Source of the DNA: Blastomussa wellsi
Taxonomy: Eukaryota; Cnidaria; Anthozoa; Scleractinia; Plerogyridae
NCBI GenBank assembly: GCA_947652115.1
Contig: OX393570.1
Span: forward strand, 18,107,380 to 18,171,379
Direction of reading: 5' to 3'
DNA length: 64,000 nt
Under the pieces are notes generated by a model. The model was not told the origin of the DNA. It did no database searches and worked only from the letters and a program-made list of their open reading frames with translations. How positions within the stretch are numbered: position 1 is the first letter of the stretch; each line of letters begins with the position of its first letter. The position numbers and the translations under genes are program-made. Positions 1 to 11,900 of the stretch are shown piece by piece.

Positions 1-711
1 TGAAGAAAACTGTTGAGGTTTGTAATGTTTGTTTACTATTGGGTTATTCCATTTAAAACCTGCCCCTCCCCCTGTCAAGGACAGTTCTTTCAGTCCAACC
101 CCCACCTAAAGAATTCCCTTGAAATCATCCTTACCCCTAAAGAAACCATTAAAACTGCCTTAGCTCCTAAAGAAATTTGTTAAAAAGGTACTGATCCCTC
201 AAGAATGCCATCAGAAATGTGTTTCTCCCTGAAGAAAGGATTTCTGGGTTATAGCCAAAAACCTTCATAACCTTCAACGATTTACAATCTTGCCCCTTGA
301 GAAATCCACAATTTGACTCCTCCACTGCAAAATAATTACACTGTTGCTCAACAGGGGTGGGGTGGGGGGTGGGGGGGTTTGCACAATAAATGCAACTTTT
401 AATTCTCAATTCTCTTTCTTCGTCTACATGATGCTTTTTTCATTCGGTTACCACCCTCCTGAGCTGCTGCTCTGTTAACAAGTGCTCTGTTTACCCACCC
501 CCTCCTGAGCGCTTTTGCTAACTACTCTGGACATCATACTTGGTTCTCTTTTTGTACCACTCCCTGGCGGCTTTTACACGCCACTCGACGCTTTTCATAC
601 CACCCCTTCCTGAGGGCTTTTAACAGTCGATTGGCATGGTGAACTATTTAGATAAATTAATGAAACTTAGTTTAAGCTATCTTTTTCTTTTTTTACAACT
701 TGGCATGTCAG
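1..711. other. Intron of the PUS7L-like gene (upstream exons not in window)
   Basis: No exon is visible. The stretch is low-complexity and repetitive, with pyrimidine-rich blocks and several copies of a CCCTCCTGAG-like string near 463-480, 500-512 and 603-617. The same string recurs at 1408-1480 inside a two-copy tandem repeat, so this intron and the next share a dispersed sequence. Confidence 0.6.
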
Positions 712-3700
712 GATTCTGTATTGTCTTTGTCTCGGAATGGCTTTTTGAATTACTTTGGACCACAAAGGTTTGGCTTGGATGACAAAGAAGTGAATGCGTG
801 TGATATTGGACTTGCTATGTTAAAAGGAGATATGGTGAGAAAATCAGTGTAGCAAAGTAACAAACAAATGTGTACTTTAATATAATTATTTGAAAAATAG
901 ATTGTGGGGTGGGTACGCACAAATTCCCAAACTCACTCATGTTTGCACTGTCCTATGTAAAAAAGTATTAAATGTAGCTTGTTGGCCATTCAGAGCACGC
1001 TTTATACGATTTCAGTTCAATTTACCATCACAGTCCGGATAACAAGTGCCAGTTTTGGCAAGTCTTCGTTGAAGCTCTGAATTAGTTTCCGACTTGCTTC
1101 ATCCAATCGAAACATAGCGCGAGAGCTCACGAATGCACCGAAAATAATCGCGCGAGCAAACACGTCATGTTGCATAGAAACTTCAGGGATGAATACCGTG
1201 GGCTCATTGCCGTCTCGGAGGCGGGATTTTGTCATTAACTGACTGTAGTCCTTACATACGTGTGTGGCTAAGAACACATATTCACTCATCCACCATAAAC
1301 AAGACTACAAATCGTTTATCAAGAAGAAAAACAACGCATGTTACTTACCCTTGCAAGCTCCAGCGATTTATGAGAAAAGAAAAATTGAGAATTACGCCAT
1401 TCCTTAGTGGTGCACACCCTCCTGAGCAAAATCCTGGAAAATTACGTCATTCCTTAGCGGTGCACCCCTCCTAAGAAAAATACTGGTCCGTCCCTGAATG
1501 CAGTGGGTTTCTTTATTTGTTTCTTAATTACGCAATCGAGGGATGGCATAACTTTCGAGAATTTTCAAACTCCCGAGTGTTTAGATGAGGCTATATAAAC
1601 ACCGAAAATGGCACAACCGTGTTTACATACTCTCACCTAAACACTCCTATCGACCAATGAGAGCGCGCGCAGTATTTCAGTTATTTTATAGTCGTTGGTC
1701 GACCATCATTATCTCCTGTGCTTTGTCTATCAAAGGGAAAATTGTCCTAAATTGAAGCTTGTAGACTATTTTACTTTACAGTTTCTACTAGAACAATCAT
1801 GCATTTGCCTTCGTTTTCGCCAAACAGTTGTCCACTTGAGTTCGCCCTCTTGAATATTTCCGCATATAGAATGCTTGAGCTTGCTGTATAATTGTTAGAT
1901 GTAATGGTATTTATTTTTTATTATTTCTTAAAAGAATCTTCTTTTTTTGAGTTCCTTAAGCTATCGTGTTATTTATCTCCTCAGGTTCACGCTGTGAAGC
2001 TTCTCCTGACTCCATCAGAGCAAAGCCCAGACAATCCTGTCAACACTGCTAAAAGGCAAGACCAAACAATTTTCTTCAACTGACCACATTTTATCTGTCT
2101 CTTGGCGCATCTTTCGCGTTATAACTAGGTTTTACTCTTCATCAAAAAATACCAGCTTGTTTAAAAGTATTAAGTTAACAAACTTTTTGTTACTCTCATC
2201 AGTTGTCGGGTTGGCATTCGGAAAAAGGACAATCCCACTGACATGATAAAGTCTGCGTCGAGCCCTTGTGGCCCATACCGGTATCCGGTTACTTTGTTCC
2301 ATGATTTCGTTGTTCCAAGCCACTTCGTTTCACAAAATAGTCCATTTGTTCCACGAAACATTCACTTCGTTCCATTGAGTATTCACGTCGTTCCACAAAC
2401 AAGTAGTTGGAAGTTACAAGTTGGTAACTCGCTCGGGCATCGATCGAACACAACCAGCAGGCTTCGTTTTGACTTTGTTGCTATGCGCGTGGTAGCAAAA
2501 AGTGAAAAACGCAACAATATAACTACACGCGTAATCAAGCAAATATATTGTAGACTCTAGTTCTCTTAGTACGAAAAGCTTAACTAATGAAAGGTTTTGC
2601 AGGCAGTTCATACTCTAATGGGTAAAAGCTTAGTTTATGGTTTTCAAAGTTTTTTAAACCCGGTCGGACGGGAGTTCAAACTCTCGTTCTCGTTTGACCT
2701 GAAACTCTAGTGCACTCTCATCGACTCTCGCGCGCTCTCGTCGACTTTGGACCGACGTGCTAAAACTCTACACGAGAGTCGATGAAAGTTTTCGCTTGTT
2801 TGGCCCGAGTCTCCTATATGGCCATTAAGGGTTTTCACTATAATCCAGGAGCCATCAGAATCAGTAACGGATTTTTGCCATTGCTTTCACCATTTGTTTT
2901 ATCTCTTTATCAAATACAACCATTAAGTTTTGCAACTTCTGGAATTTCCTTCCGTTCCAGGTATTTCTGCGAGACAGGTGACGTGCAAGGTACGCTGGGT
3001 AAAATGCCCGCTTATAAGGTCCGTGAAACGATGGTACTCAGAGCTCTCCACAGACATGGGACCGATATGGTTTGTAAATAGTGAAACACGGTTTTCTGTG
3101 ATTTTAACAGTTTGTTTACTAGCTCAAATTTTTATAAACAGAACGCTGTCAGAAGCGACAACGAGTGGTCATATTTATTTTGGTGGAAACTGTTTTTCTT
3201 TTTAATCAATAACATTTATACTAAACGTAACTCTTGCAATCAAATTAAAATGCCATTTTTTTCACGGAATTTAAAGGGGCATTGTCACTGTGTTTTTAGA
3301 GTGTTCAGGTCAATTCTGAGCTAAAATCATTGCTCAGTAACTTTACTCGAACAAAAAATACTCCTGCAGAATTGAGAAGAAAATATCAAGTGAAAATTTA
3401 GCAGGGAGAGCAAACCATAATAGTTGGTTTCCCATTTTTCAGGAGATGGCTTGAGAATTTTACAAAAATGGCGAATTTTTTTCTATCTGCAATCAACTTT
3501 CATCCTTGCCATCCATAACAACAGACATCAGTAACTGGTTTCAATGCAGTAATGTAGTCTTCAATAACAAAACTAAACCATTATTTTTGGTTTTCCTTTG
3601 AGTGAAGACAAGTTTTGAAAAATGGTGTGACGTCTTTGAACTTCGGAAAGGCTTGTGATAGGCTTGCCCCAACTCTCTCGTTTTTTTTTTTTCTTTTGTA

Positions 3701-5473
3701 TCGATAGGCGTGATAGAGTTAGTTAATAAAATTACTGGCAAATCGCGCTCAAGTCAGTTTGAATAAAATCACGAGGAAATCGCCCGCGAAAGACAGCTCG
3801 GAACGCGCAAATCGCACTAAATCGAGGATTGGAGGGTCGCTCGTTCCGCGCCGCCATTTTGATTTTCCAGCCGACTTGCGCCCTCAAAATCCAGCGGTCT
3901 CCTGCCATCAGCCGCGCACTTACCCGCGCCAGGCCTGCGCGAATCAAACGATCAGTAGACTTGGAGCAAGTCTAGGCCCGTGACAATTCTTTCCTTGTAC
4001 AGGACGGCTGCCGTAAAGCACTTCTTAACATCCCATACTCCATGCGTTTGCTGTATATTCACAGCTACTGCAGCCTTATCTGGAATCACATGGCTTCGTG
4101 TAGGATACGACGGTACGGGCGTACAGCGGTTGTACAGGGGGACTTAATCGTGGATACATCCACGAGTGCGCATGAGGTAGAGATGGATATCGCTGACAGC
4201 CACGATAGCGATGGGAATTCATGCGCGGGTGAAACTTGTGGCGTAAAGAGGAACCAAGTTAGATGTGTATCGGAGCACGAGGAAGGAAAATATCAACTCA
4301 GGGATATAGTTCTGCCGCTTCCTGGGTACAATATCCAATACCCTACAAATGACGTAGGAGAAAGGTAAGTGGTAGATTTCTTATATTTATATCTCAAAAC
4401 AATTGCAGAGCTAACAAATTTCACTTTTGTGAAAACTGGAAAAAAATGTCCAGTGTCGAGACCTTGCCGATAAAAAGAAGAGTGTTCAAGGCCGGGCGGC
4501 TCGAGAGGCAATTTTAGTGTTGTGAGAAAAGTGGACGCAAATACTCTTTCTGATGTACGTCGCTTCAGTAGAACGTATGCCTGCGATGCGAAGACTTGTT
4601 GTCTTGTCGTATCCTGACACTCGACGGACACTATACCCTCATTTTGTAGGGCCGATTCTTGCGTTATGGGGAGCTTCTTGATTTTCAACTCCTTGCTATT
4701 TACTGTGTTCACAGGTACAAGGAAAGGCTGGAAGCCGATGGGTTGACCGTGAAAAGCTTCAGGTTGGATTTTTATTTTCAGATGTGTATTCTCAATATTT
4801 TCACTTACAGATGTAATCAACAGCTATCGTTGTGAGACGCGTGTAGTTTACTGGTTTGTACGCTAGTCTGGGTTTGCCCACACCGGGTCCATTGTGTTCT
4901 TGGGCAAGACACTTTTCTCTCACAATACCTCTGTTTAAATGAGTACCGGCAAATTTAATGCTGGGGTAGGGTGGGAAGTGGGGTAGCCCTGTGATGGATT
5001 AGCATCCCATCGTGGGTGGGGCAGTGTGCAGGGTAGGGGACAGATTTACTGTTACAATTTCCCCCTACTCAGCCGCGGTTATTATATTTCTGGCTTTCGC
5101 GCCGCGCTCGATTAAATTGCTGTCGATCGCTCTTTTTTTCAGGCTCAGAGGTCTGGGAATGAACTTGCCTGGTGCTTATAGAAAACTCGTAGCATTTCCA
5201 GGAGATTTGACGTGGAAGTGTGTTAAAGACGAGCATGCGTGTACTGTAAATACCTCCGCTGGTCAGTATACTGAAACTGGGGGCTCAAGTGCAACAACTG
5301 GTGACGTCAAAAGGCCGAGACTTAGCGTGGATGAACCACAACGCGCCGGCACAGCAAAACTAGACGAGCTAACACAAAGCTCTAATAACTTTTGCAACAA
5401 CCTTGAGATTTCGTTTAGTTTAGAACCTTCGTGTTACGCCACGTCCTGTATTAGAGAGCTCATGAATAATTGA
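712..5473 (+). CDS. PUS7L: PUS7L-like TruD-family pseudouridine synthase, 3' part (six exons)
   Basis: Seen: six exons, 712-834, 1985-2055, 2961-3069, 4003-4364, 4715-4762 and 5143-5473 (TGA stop), join in phase to 347 residues; the 5' half lies outside the window. The first exon carries the TruD signature NYFGPQRFG. Later exons carry GTLGKMPAYKVRE, LLYIHSYCSLIWN, LPLPGYNIQYP and LEPSCYATSCIREL, in the order I know from vertebrate PUS7L. Known: TruD enzymes isomerise uridine to pseudouridine in tRNA and mRNA; the catalytic Asp lies in the N-terminal part, so it cannot be checked here. PUS7L is preferred to PUS7 because of the spacing and the segment IGLAMLKGDM followed by VHAVKLLLTP. Odd: intron 2 has a GC donor (2056-2057); intron 3 has a weak GTTTGT donor. 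An insertion of variable sequence (about residues 255-310 of this fragment) precedes the final conserved block. Confidence 0.94.
1390..1488. repeat. Two-copy tandem repeat of about 49 bp in a PUS7L intron
   Basis: Two adjacent copies, each starting near TTACG(C/T)CATTCCTTAG and running through GGTGCAC and CCTCCT to a TACTGG/TCCTGG end. They differ at several positions. No coding function is seen. Confidence 0.6.
3270..3620. mobile_element. Truncated MITE-like element, TTAAAGGGGCATTG family
   Basis: One end reads TTTAAAGGGGCATTGTCACT. The following 340 bp match, in reverse orientation, the interior of the complete copy at 45589-45973 (shared landmarks: GTCAATTCTG, CTCCTGCAGAATTG, TTGGTTTCC, AGGAGATGGCTTGA, ACAACAGAC, CAATGCAGTAATGTAGTCT). 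The second terminus is missing. It lies in an intron of the PUS7L-like gene. Known for this class: non-autonomous DNA transposons mobilised in trans. Confidence 0.7.
4866..5030 (+). mobile_element. 5'-truncated tRNA-derived SINE fragment
   Basis: Shares TTGTGTTCTTGGGCAAGACA, GAGTACCGGCAAATTT, a GGGTAGCCCTGTGATGGA-type string and TAGCATCCCATC with the fuller SINE copies at 22031-22288 and 37350-37650. The tRNA-like head with the A box is missing or degraded. It lies in the last intron of the PUS7L-like gene. Confidence 0.75.
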
Positions 5474-6850
5474 AAGAAAGACACAAAATAATGATAATAA
5501 CATCAGTAACGAAGTTCATCTTAAAAATTGATTTTCCAAAGAAAATTACCACGAAGTATGAAGCAGAGTTATCTTGCAAATTCTTACACCAAGAGCCCTA
5601 TCTGCCCTTTGTCTTATGTTGGCGAAAATATTGAGGTTTTTTTTTGCCCGGAACTCCCTAAGCGAGACCATACATCCAAAATTTACGCTCTAAGCGAGAC
5701 GGCGAACATCCGCGCACACACACCCCTCACCGGGGCGGTAGCAATGTTCGGAGCCCGAAGTTTAAGAAGGGGGAAGGAGTGGGATGCTATGTTGAATCCT
5801 ATAAAAACTGTCACGAAATAGAAGTACCGCATTTTTATTTTGCATGAAGATATCCAACAAATTAATTACACCCCAGTGCATAGTATGTTAATACGTGCTG
5901 ACACAGTACACATGCTAAAGGAAAATCACAGGCTTGATTTAAGCCACCAGCCTCGAGGAGAAACCAAGCCCGATCGAGAGAGTGCTGGAAATCGATACTA
6001 TAAACCATAGCACTTCCTTTCGCAACACGGCAAAGACTTTGTTGAGGCAATAGAGGAAATCGGCATATGTCATGTGTGATCACTTGAATTTTTGGTGTAC
6101 CAGGTTTTTCTTTGTTGAATATAGTATTGTCTAAATTATCGTCTTTAGTTAGCAGATTGTGCGCGTTTACACAGGTTTTCTAATGAGTCAGTATTCGTGA
6201 GATTTATTTACACTATTTTCCATCTGTTTTACTGCATGTAGCCTTTTCCCCTATCGTTTTACCATTCGTAATTCTACTGACTTTCCTAGATTAGTTCTTG
6301 CTTAATGTTCAAGTAAATTTCGTTGAGTTTCCTATTTTAGAAGAACTTTTGGCTTGCCCATGATCAAGTTGTTTGAGTCGGCTCTAAGCTTCTCCCAGCC
6401 ACGCGTCATTGCCGGAAGTCACGCAACATGAACAAATATGGCAATACGCCGTACCGAATGCCGTGGCCCGTGACTATTGATCTTACATCGGCCAGTGCTT
6501 ATGTATCAGGACCTTTCAGTGACAAAGACATGCCTTTCGATTCGATCTATGATCGATCTTTGTTTGTGGCGGTGTCAAGCCTGTATTTAATGAGAAATTG
6601 TTTTAGTCATGAATTAAGATCACTCAGGAGATGTACGAGTTTGAAGGTCAACTTGTGTATGTTTTACTGATCACCAAAATAAGAGGTTTCTTTTATAAAC
6701 TCCAGACTAAAAATAGTACATTGTTCCTTTAATTAAAACAAACCTCAGTTTTTATTTGGGCGTGAGATGAGTGACAGTTGACACAATAATAAACAAATAC
6801 GGAAAAAATTTCGACTTCTTTGGCGATTATGTTTGGTCAAGTGGAACCTG
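5474..6850. other. Intergenic region between PUS7L-like and Ly6-like genes
   Basis: Holds the presumed 3' UTR of the upstream gene and the promoter side of the downstream gene. Only short open frames without recognisable similarity are present, including one of 80 codons at 6428-6670 just after a CCGGAAGT string. I see no domain or splice-consistent exon. Confidence 0.5.
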
Positions 6851-6851
6851 C

Positions 6852-6888
6852 ACCGGAAGTGGGACTGAAACAATCACAACCGGAAGTG
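6852..6888 (+). promoter_or_regulatory. Twin ETS-family binding sites upstream of the Ly6-like gene
   Basis: ACCGGAAGTG occurs at 6852-6861 and again at 6879-6888, 27 bp apart in the same orientation, 128-164 bp before the ATG at 7016. This decamer is the classical ETS (GABP/ELK-type) core found in many TATA-less metazoan promoters. A related GCCGGAAGTC lies at 6411-6420. No TATA box is apparent. Use as a promoter is an inference. Confidence 0.5.
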
Positions 6889-7015
6889 ATTCAACTCTGA
6901 TACGTCCGTCACTTGACTACCATGAGTAAAGGTGTTGCCATGTTTTTGAAACCCATAAATATTCGCAACAAAGCGAGTTTTGAATTAGAAATCAGAGCAA
7001 ATTCTCTAAAGAAAG

Positions 7016-8947
7016 ATGGCTTATTTTCTTGGATTCCAAGCGCTTGCCATAAATCTTTTTCAAGGTGGACTTCTTTTGTTTTTCCTCCCAGCGACGAACA
7101 GTAATTTCATCCCGTGCCAACCGCGTGACGGGTCGAGCGGTAGCGTTACCTCCGTTATTCTTCGCGTTAAACGCTTCCAGAGTATCTCTGTCAATTTCCG
7201 TCGAAACAAACCTCGTTTGCTATCAAGTGTTCATTACACAATATCAAATGACGGGAAAATGCATTTCTTCGACTACAACGTCAAGGCAAAGTTTCGCGGA
7301 CGGGAATTATGCGTATCAACGGTAAAAGAAACAGTGGCGAACGAGAAAGGAGCCGCGCAAAATAAACAGTATTCTTGCGAACGTGTTTGTCTTGGCCTTG
7401 GCACTCACGTAATCCTGGTAACTAATTCTTCCTCTGGCGGTCGCTTGTGGCCTGGGCGCGGATGTTGTGTGTGGAGACGAGATACATATTTGCAGCTGAG
7501 CCTTATGACCGCGGGCCCAAGGTGCGTTAAATGCCAGGGAAGGATGTGCCTACAAGACCAAGTGACAACCACGCAGTGTCCTCCCGGTGATAAATGCTTT
7601 GCCGTTACGTTGAACAAACAGCGCAGTACAGCGGGAACAAACTCAAGGTAAGTCGAGACTCGCAAATAATTTGCTTTGAGGAGACAAGTAAAAGGTGCTC
7701 TCATACCGGAGCAACCTCGTTCCCAGGGTCTTTTCCCAAGCCAGGGAAAAGACCCTGGGAACGAGGTTGATACCGGCGATGGTCGGGGAGGGGTTATGGG
7801 GACGGCCAATGCTTCCTCAACTCCTGAAATGGAGATTTGAATGGAGATTTCTCCTACGGGGGAAAAGCGTTGCCTCCAGCCAGTCAGGCAGTCCGAAATG
7901 TTACCTTCTTTCACAAACCCCCGAATGATTTGTCCGGATGTTAGAGCGAGTTTTTAATTTGTTTTTTTTTTAATTGCGTGTCGTAAAACCAAAACCAAAG
8001 TAATTGCTTTGGCCAATCACAAAGGGTGGAGACAATCCAGTGGACCAATCAAAACTCGAAGTAATTACACGTACCGACACAAAGCGCGGGAAAACTTCCA
8101 CGCGGCAGTCGCGATTGGTTTTGGTTTTACTGTTGATTGGTTGAAAAAGTGGCGCGAGAGTTTTAAACCAATCACCGAGCGTAGTAATACAAAACCAAAG
8201 CAATTCGGTAATCCACCATAAGAAAAAAGATGGCGGCTGTACATTTTACCACAATACTTTGCGAGCTAAATAAAGCCCACTGGGCACACAGAAAGGTATG
8301 GTTTAACGGAAGTCGTTCCTACTACTGGCAGCATTGCTCTTGTCGAGTTTGAACGACTTAAAACTTTTATTTGTGTTTTTATACGCTCTTTTAGGGTTTT
8401 CGCGCGCAAAGCACGGTAAATGTTCCAGTCGCCATCTTTTTCCTTTAGGTGGATTACTTTCGACACTCAAATTCTGGTACGTTTGATCTGCAGACTCTTC
8501 GGGCGAGAACTTTGATTCACCCCCTTCCTTCTCCTCTCCCCCGAACCCGCCAGCTAAATTATATCTAAGTAATACTAACATGATTTCCGTCTAATTTTTA
8601 GCATTCTGCCAATCATGCTTGGTTGCTCCAGTGATGACGGACTGCGAGGTTACTCATGCCAAGATGGATGTCGTCGAGAGGTGGAGCTCGTGGGGTCTGG
8701 GAAGAGACGCGTGTGTGTCCGCTGTTGCACTGGGAACGAGTGTAACAAGATGGGTGGAGCCAAAAATAACGAGACTGAAACCGCTGTCATCGGAGATGAC
8801 GCCCGCGATACAAAAATATCAGAAAGTGTTGAATTTGAAACAAGTCGAGGGTCTGAGATCGCACGTGATAAGCAGATTTTATTGGTATCCTTATTTTGGG
8901 CCCTTTGGCTGCTTCAAACTACAGCTAGAGAAGACATGCCATCTTAG
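7016..8947 (+). CDS. Secreted Ly6/uPAR (three-finger) domain protein, two exons
   Basis: Exons 7016-7647 and 8602-8947 join in phase (AG+C) to 325 residues; donor GTAAGT, acceptor TTTTTAG. An N-terminal hydrophobic stretch (about residues 10-26) looks like a signal peptide. The LU domain spans about 170-259: C170-x2-C173-x4-C178-x9-C188-x5-C194, then C219, C230, C234, C249, C252-C253 and the diagnostic final C258-N259. A short hydrophobic segment (ILLVSLFWALWLL) sits ten residues before the end, suggesting a GPI-anchor signal or weak membrane anchor; the polar tail after it is not ideal for either. Residues 35-165 form a separate region with six further cysteines that I do not recognise. Known LU proteins act as cell-surface ligands, receptor modulators or toxins; the specific role here is unknown. 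The intron (7648-8601) splits the three-finger domain. Confidence 0.88.
7703..7778. mobile_element. Tiny hairpin element (CAACCTCGTTCCCAG family) with 9-bp duplication
   Basis: The element, 7712-7769, is one near-perfect hairpin: CAACCTCGTTCCCAGGGTC pairs with its reverse complement 58 bp later. It is flanked by ATACCGGAG (7703-7711) and ATACCGGCG (7770-7778), a 9-bp duplication with one mismatch. It lies in the intron of the Ly6-like gene. Related copies are at 51219-51272 and 51288-51375. Confidence 0.8.
7981..8216. repeat. CCAAT-rich imperfect inverted repeat
   Basis: The two ends share AAAACCAAA(G)TAATTGCTTTGG-like sequence in opposite orientation (7985-8012 and 8190-8216). The interior has repeated ACCAATCA / TGATTGGT strings. 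Probably an old non-autonomous transposon in the Ly6-like intron; boundaries are approximate. Confidence 0.45.
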
Positions 8948-11900
8948 CTTCGTTTGTGCTTCTCTTTTGTGCATGTAAACACAATTCAAAAATTTTAAGG
9001 AAACTTGATTCATAATGGCGCACATGTAAGTGGTGGAAAATCTTCGTGATTGAGATTTTTACTAGTACAATGGTTGTGTACCTCGGAAAGATATTTTTAG
9101 CCTCTCTCGCCTCTCGGCCCAAAACGGTTGTAAAATATATACTCTATTTAATCCTGTAAATAGTTGAAAAGAAGCACTTTGTTTGGTTTGAAGTACAGTT
9201 GCCTCCATGCCGCTTTTAGAGCCGTTGTGACATTTTGCGTTCTAGTGAAAGTCAAGTGGACTTTCGAAGGAAGTCCAAATGTTAAATTAGTAAAGCTACG
9301 AAGGGGATCGATATAAAAGAATTATTTCAAAACCGATCCTCAATTCAATTTCGATTTTTAAGATACCAGTGGCTGTAAATAAGACAACTTAAATATTTAT
9401 TAATCACTATACATGTTTTTAGATTAAAAGTGATGTATGTCTACCTATTCAGTACATATCTTTACCCTGTATAAAGACTCCACATGTCCTTCCGCAAATA
9501 TATAGTTGAAGCTCTTTTAATAAAATCATTTATTATAAAACTGGTGATATGTGTTACTTCGGTTGTAAAGTTGAGTAATGATAGTGAGTTTTTGTGGCTT
9601 AGACGTGTGGTGTTAAGACAGCTCCAGGATTCTTTCAGCTTTTTTCAAAATGAAAACAAGCTTTCCACACTATAACCATTTTTTGCATTCATTTAAGATT
9701 TTCTAGTCGTTCGGTAGGCAGGGTCCCTCTTCACCCCACTCAACTCAAAAACCCTTACGCATTGTCTCTTTTTCTGTTCTGTACAAAGTGCATTGAGAGG
9801 CTTAATTTCAGTGCTGGATGCTTGAGAAAGAGAAGAATCGAGCCGGAGGAAGTCAACATCGTCAAATTCAAGTAACATATTTATAAGAAGTCATGCACCA
9901 AAACTGCTCCCACCATTTAGCCTAAGAACGCATGCAAACGTAGTGAGGCAACCCACGGCTGGAAAAACGTCTGTATTCAACGGCTACCCACCATTCGACC
10001 TCAAAATGCTTTGCATGCACCATATTCCTCTACAGATGAGATCTTTTATCCCTTTTCGTTGACAATGCAATAAGCACCAGATTTTTTTCTCCATCTTGAC
10101 TACAAGTCGCTACAGTACTTCAATCTTCAGCGTTGTTACATATTCGCCTTCAAAAGCTAAAAACAAGGCGATCACATCGGCCAATCTCAGCAAGGATAAT
10201 ATAAACGCAATTAGCAAATATGAACTCTAAGCGAAAACCAACACGCAGCGCGTGGACCTTATCAGCCACCTCTTTGTGTTTTTATGCGAGAGTTTCGGTA
10301 TTATATTTTACGCGGAACGTGTCAAAACGAAAGAGATCACTGTGAAACACAACTTACAACAATGCTCCAATAAGAAACTCATACAATTTCCACAATTTCA
10401 ATGGCATCCGAAACGGCGTAGGCTGACTGGTTTGTTCTTGATCGGCTTGTGCTAGCTCGGTTAAAACGAAAAATGGCCCGCTTGCTTTGATCTGTCAGAG
10501 GAATTTACACATCTTTCACCCAATCGCTCTTTCGATCAACGTTATCAAATTATACGTTTCAGGCGTTAGCTGTCTAAGTGCTCCTTTACATCCCGTCCCT
10601 CGCAAATGGAATTTGACGTTCTGTTACACTGGAGGACTCTTGCTCCCCTTGGTAAGGTTTCACCATTACTATCGTAGCCTTATTTGGTCTTGGAGTCGGA
10701 GCCCGAGACGCGAGAGATCTGATACGGAGCAGTTGCTGCACATGTGATTGACGTCCGCCGATCAAGGAGAGCTACACGCCTGAGGTGCCGCGCTTGGCGA
10801 CAATGCTGAGGAATTCAAGAGACCTTCATCTGGCTCAGGAGTAACAAGTCCTTTGAGAAGAAAGTGAAAAAGAGTGATTTTAAGTCGAGAGGGAAGTAAT
10901 TTTTAGACGGGCGTTAGTACGCCATTGTGATCAATCAAAAATGTTACAATTGACTGTACTTCGTTAAGAAGATCTAGTTTCGTAAAAGTTTGTAATGAAT
11001 TAGTGAAAAGAGTGAAATGTTTTACTGGAAACCAATAAAGAAGACTTTTTAAAAGCCATTTCCCATATCAGTTGATTTCGTCGAAGGTGACAACGTGCTC
11101 GCTCGCGAACAAAAAAGAGGTCGACTTGACACAGTCTAGGTAACAGTAAACTACATCAATGAATTGTTGTGCCTATAACGTTTTGGTTATTAATTTCTTT
11201 TTCATTCCATAGCCTATAACTATTTGTTTTGAAGTCTTTCATATAGAATGATGTCTTCTGTTATGTTAATTCTCACATCTTCTCAAGGAAATCAATGTCT
11301 TTTTTGTTTTGTGAGACTAGCTTTAGGTTTAACTTAGAACTGGGCTTAAACATTGCTAGTGTTCGCCCTTTACATATTTTCCCCACCACCTCCCTCCCCG
11401 TCCCTGGTTAAAAAAGACTGCCAGGGGGCAACAAAAATTAACAAGCGTTTACCTTAAAATTGCCTTTTGTTGGAAGCGGGACTATCCTAATTATCTCCTT
11501 ACGTTGCGTCACATCCGTTTCGCTCTTCGACGAAGACAGCGTTTGCACTGATCCTAAAGAAGTCATTGCTCTGTAAAGATATTATCCAGCGAGGAGCGCG
11601 ACAATTTTAATTGTACTCCACCGGACGAGGAAAGCTGGGGCTTTTCGTGGGAAACGAAATATTTGAAAGTTTCGATGCATTGTCAAAGTACTAACTGAAT
11701 GGAGCAACCTTGGTGTCCTTTCTTTCACGGTACAAACAACACATTTTGGGCCCATCATTAAGTAGACTGCATGCAGAAATTGCGCATTCTGAAGTTTGCA
11801 ATAAAAGTGACGTAATAATTTGCATTTGACACCCATTTTTTTTTCGAAGAAGCACGAACAAGTTATTACGATTATAGTTAGAGCGCTTTTCAACTGTGTG

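Noticed and set aside
4293..4820. Minus-strand frame of 175 codons across the PUS7L-like exons
   Set aside because: It overlaps two well-supported plus-strand exons and an intron, has no recognised domain, and looks like chance.
6428..6670. 80-codon plus-strand frame just after a CCGGAAGT string
   Set aside because: Good local context, but no similarity, no signal peptide and no splice partner; left as intergenic.
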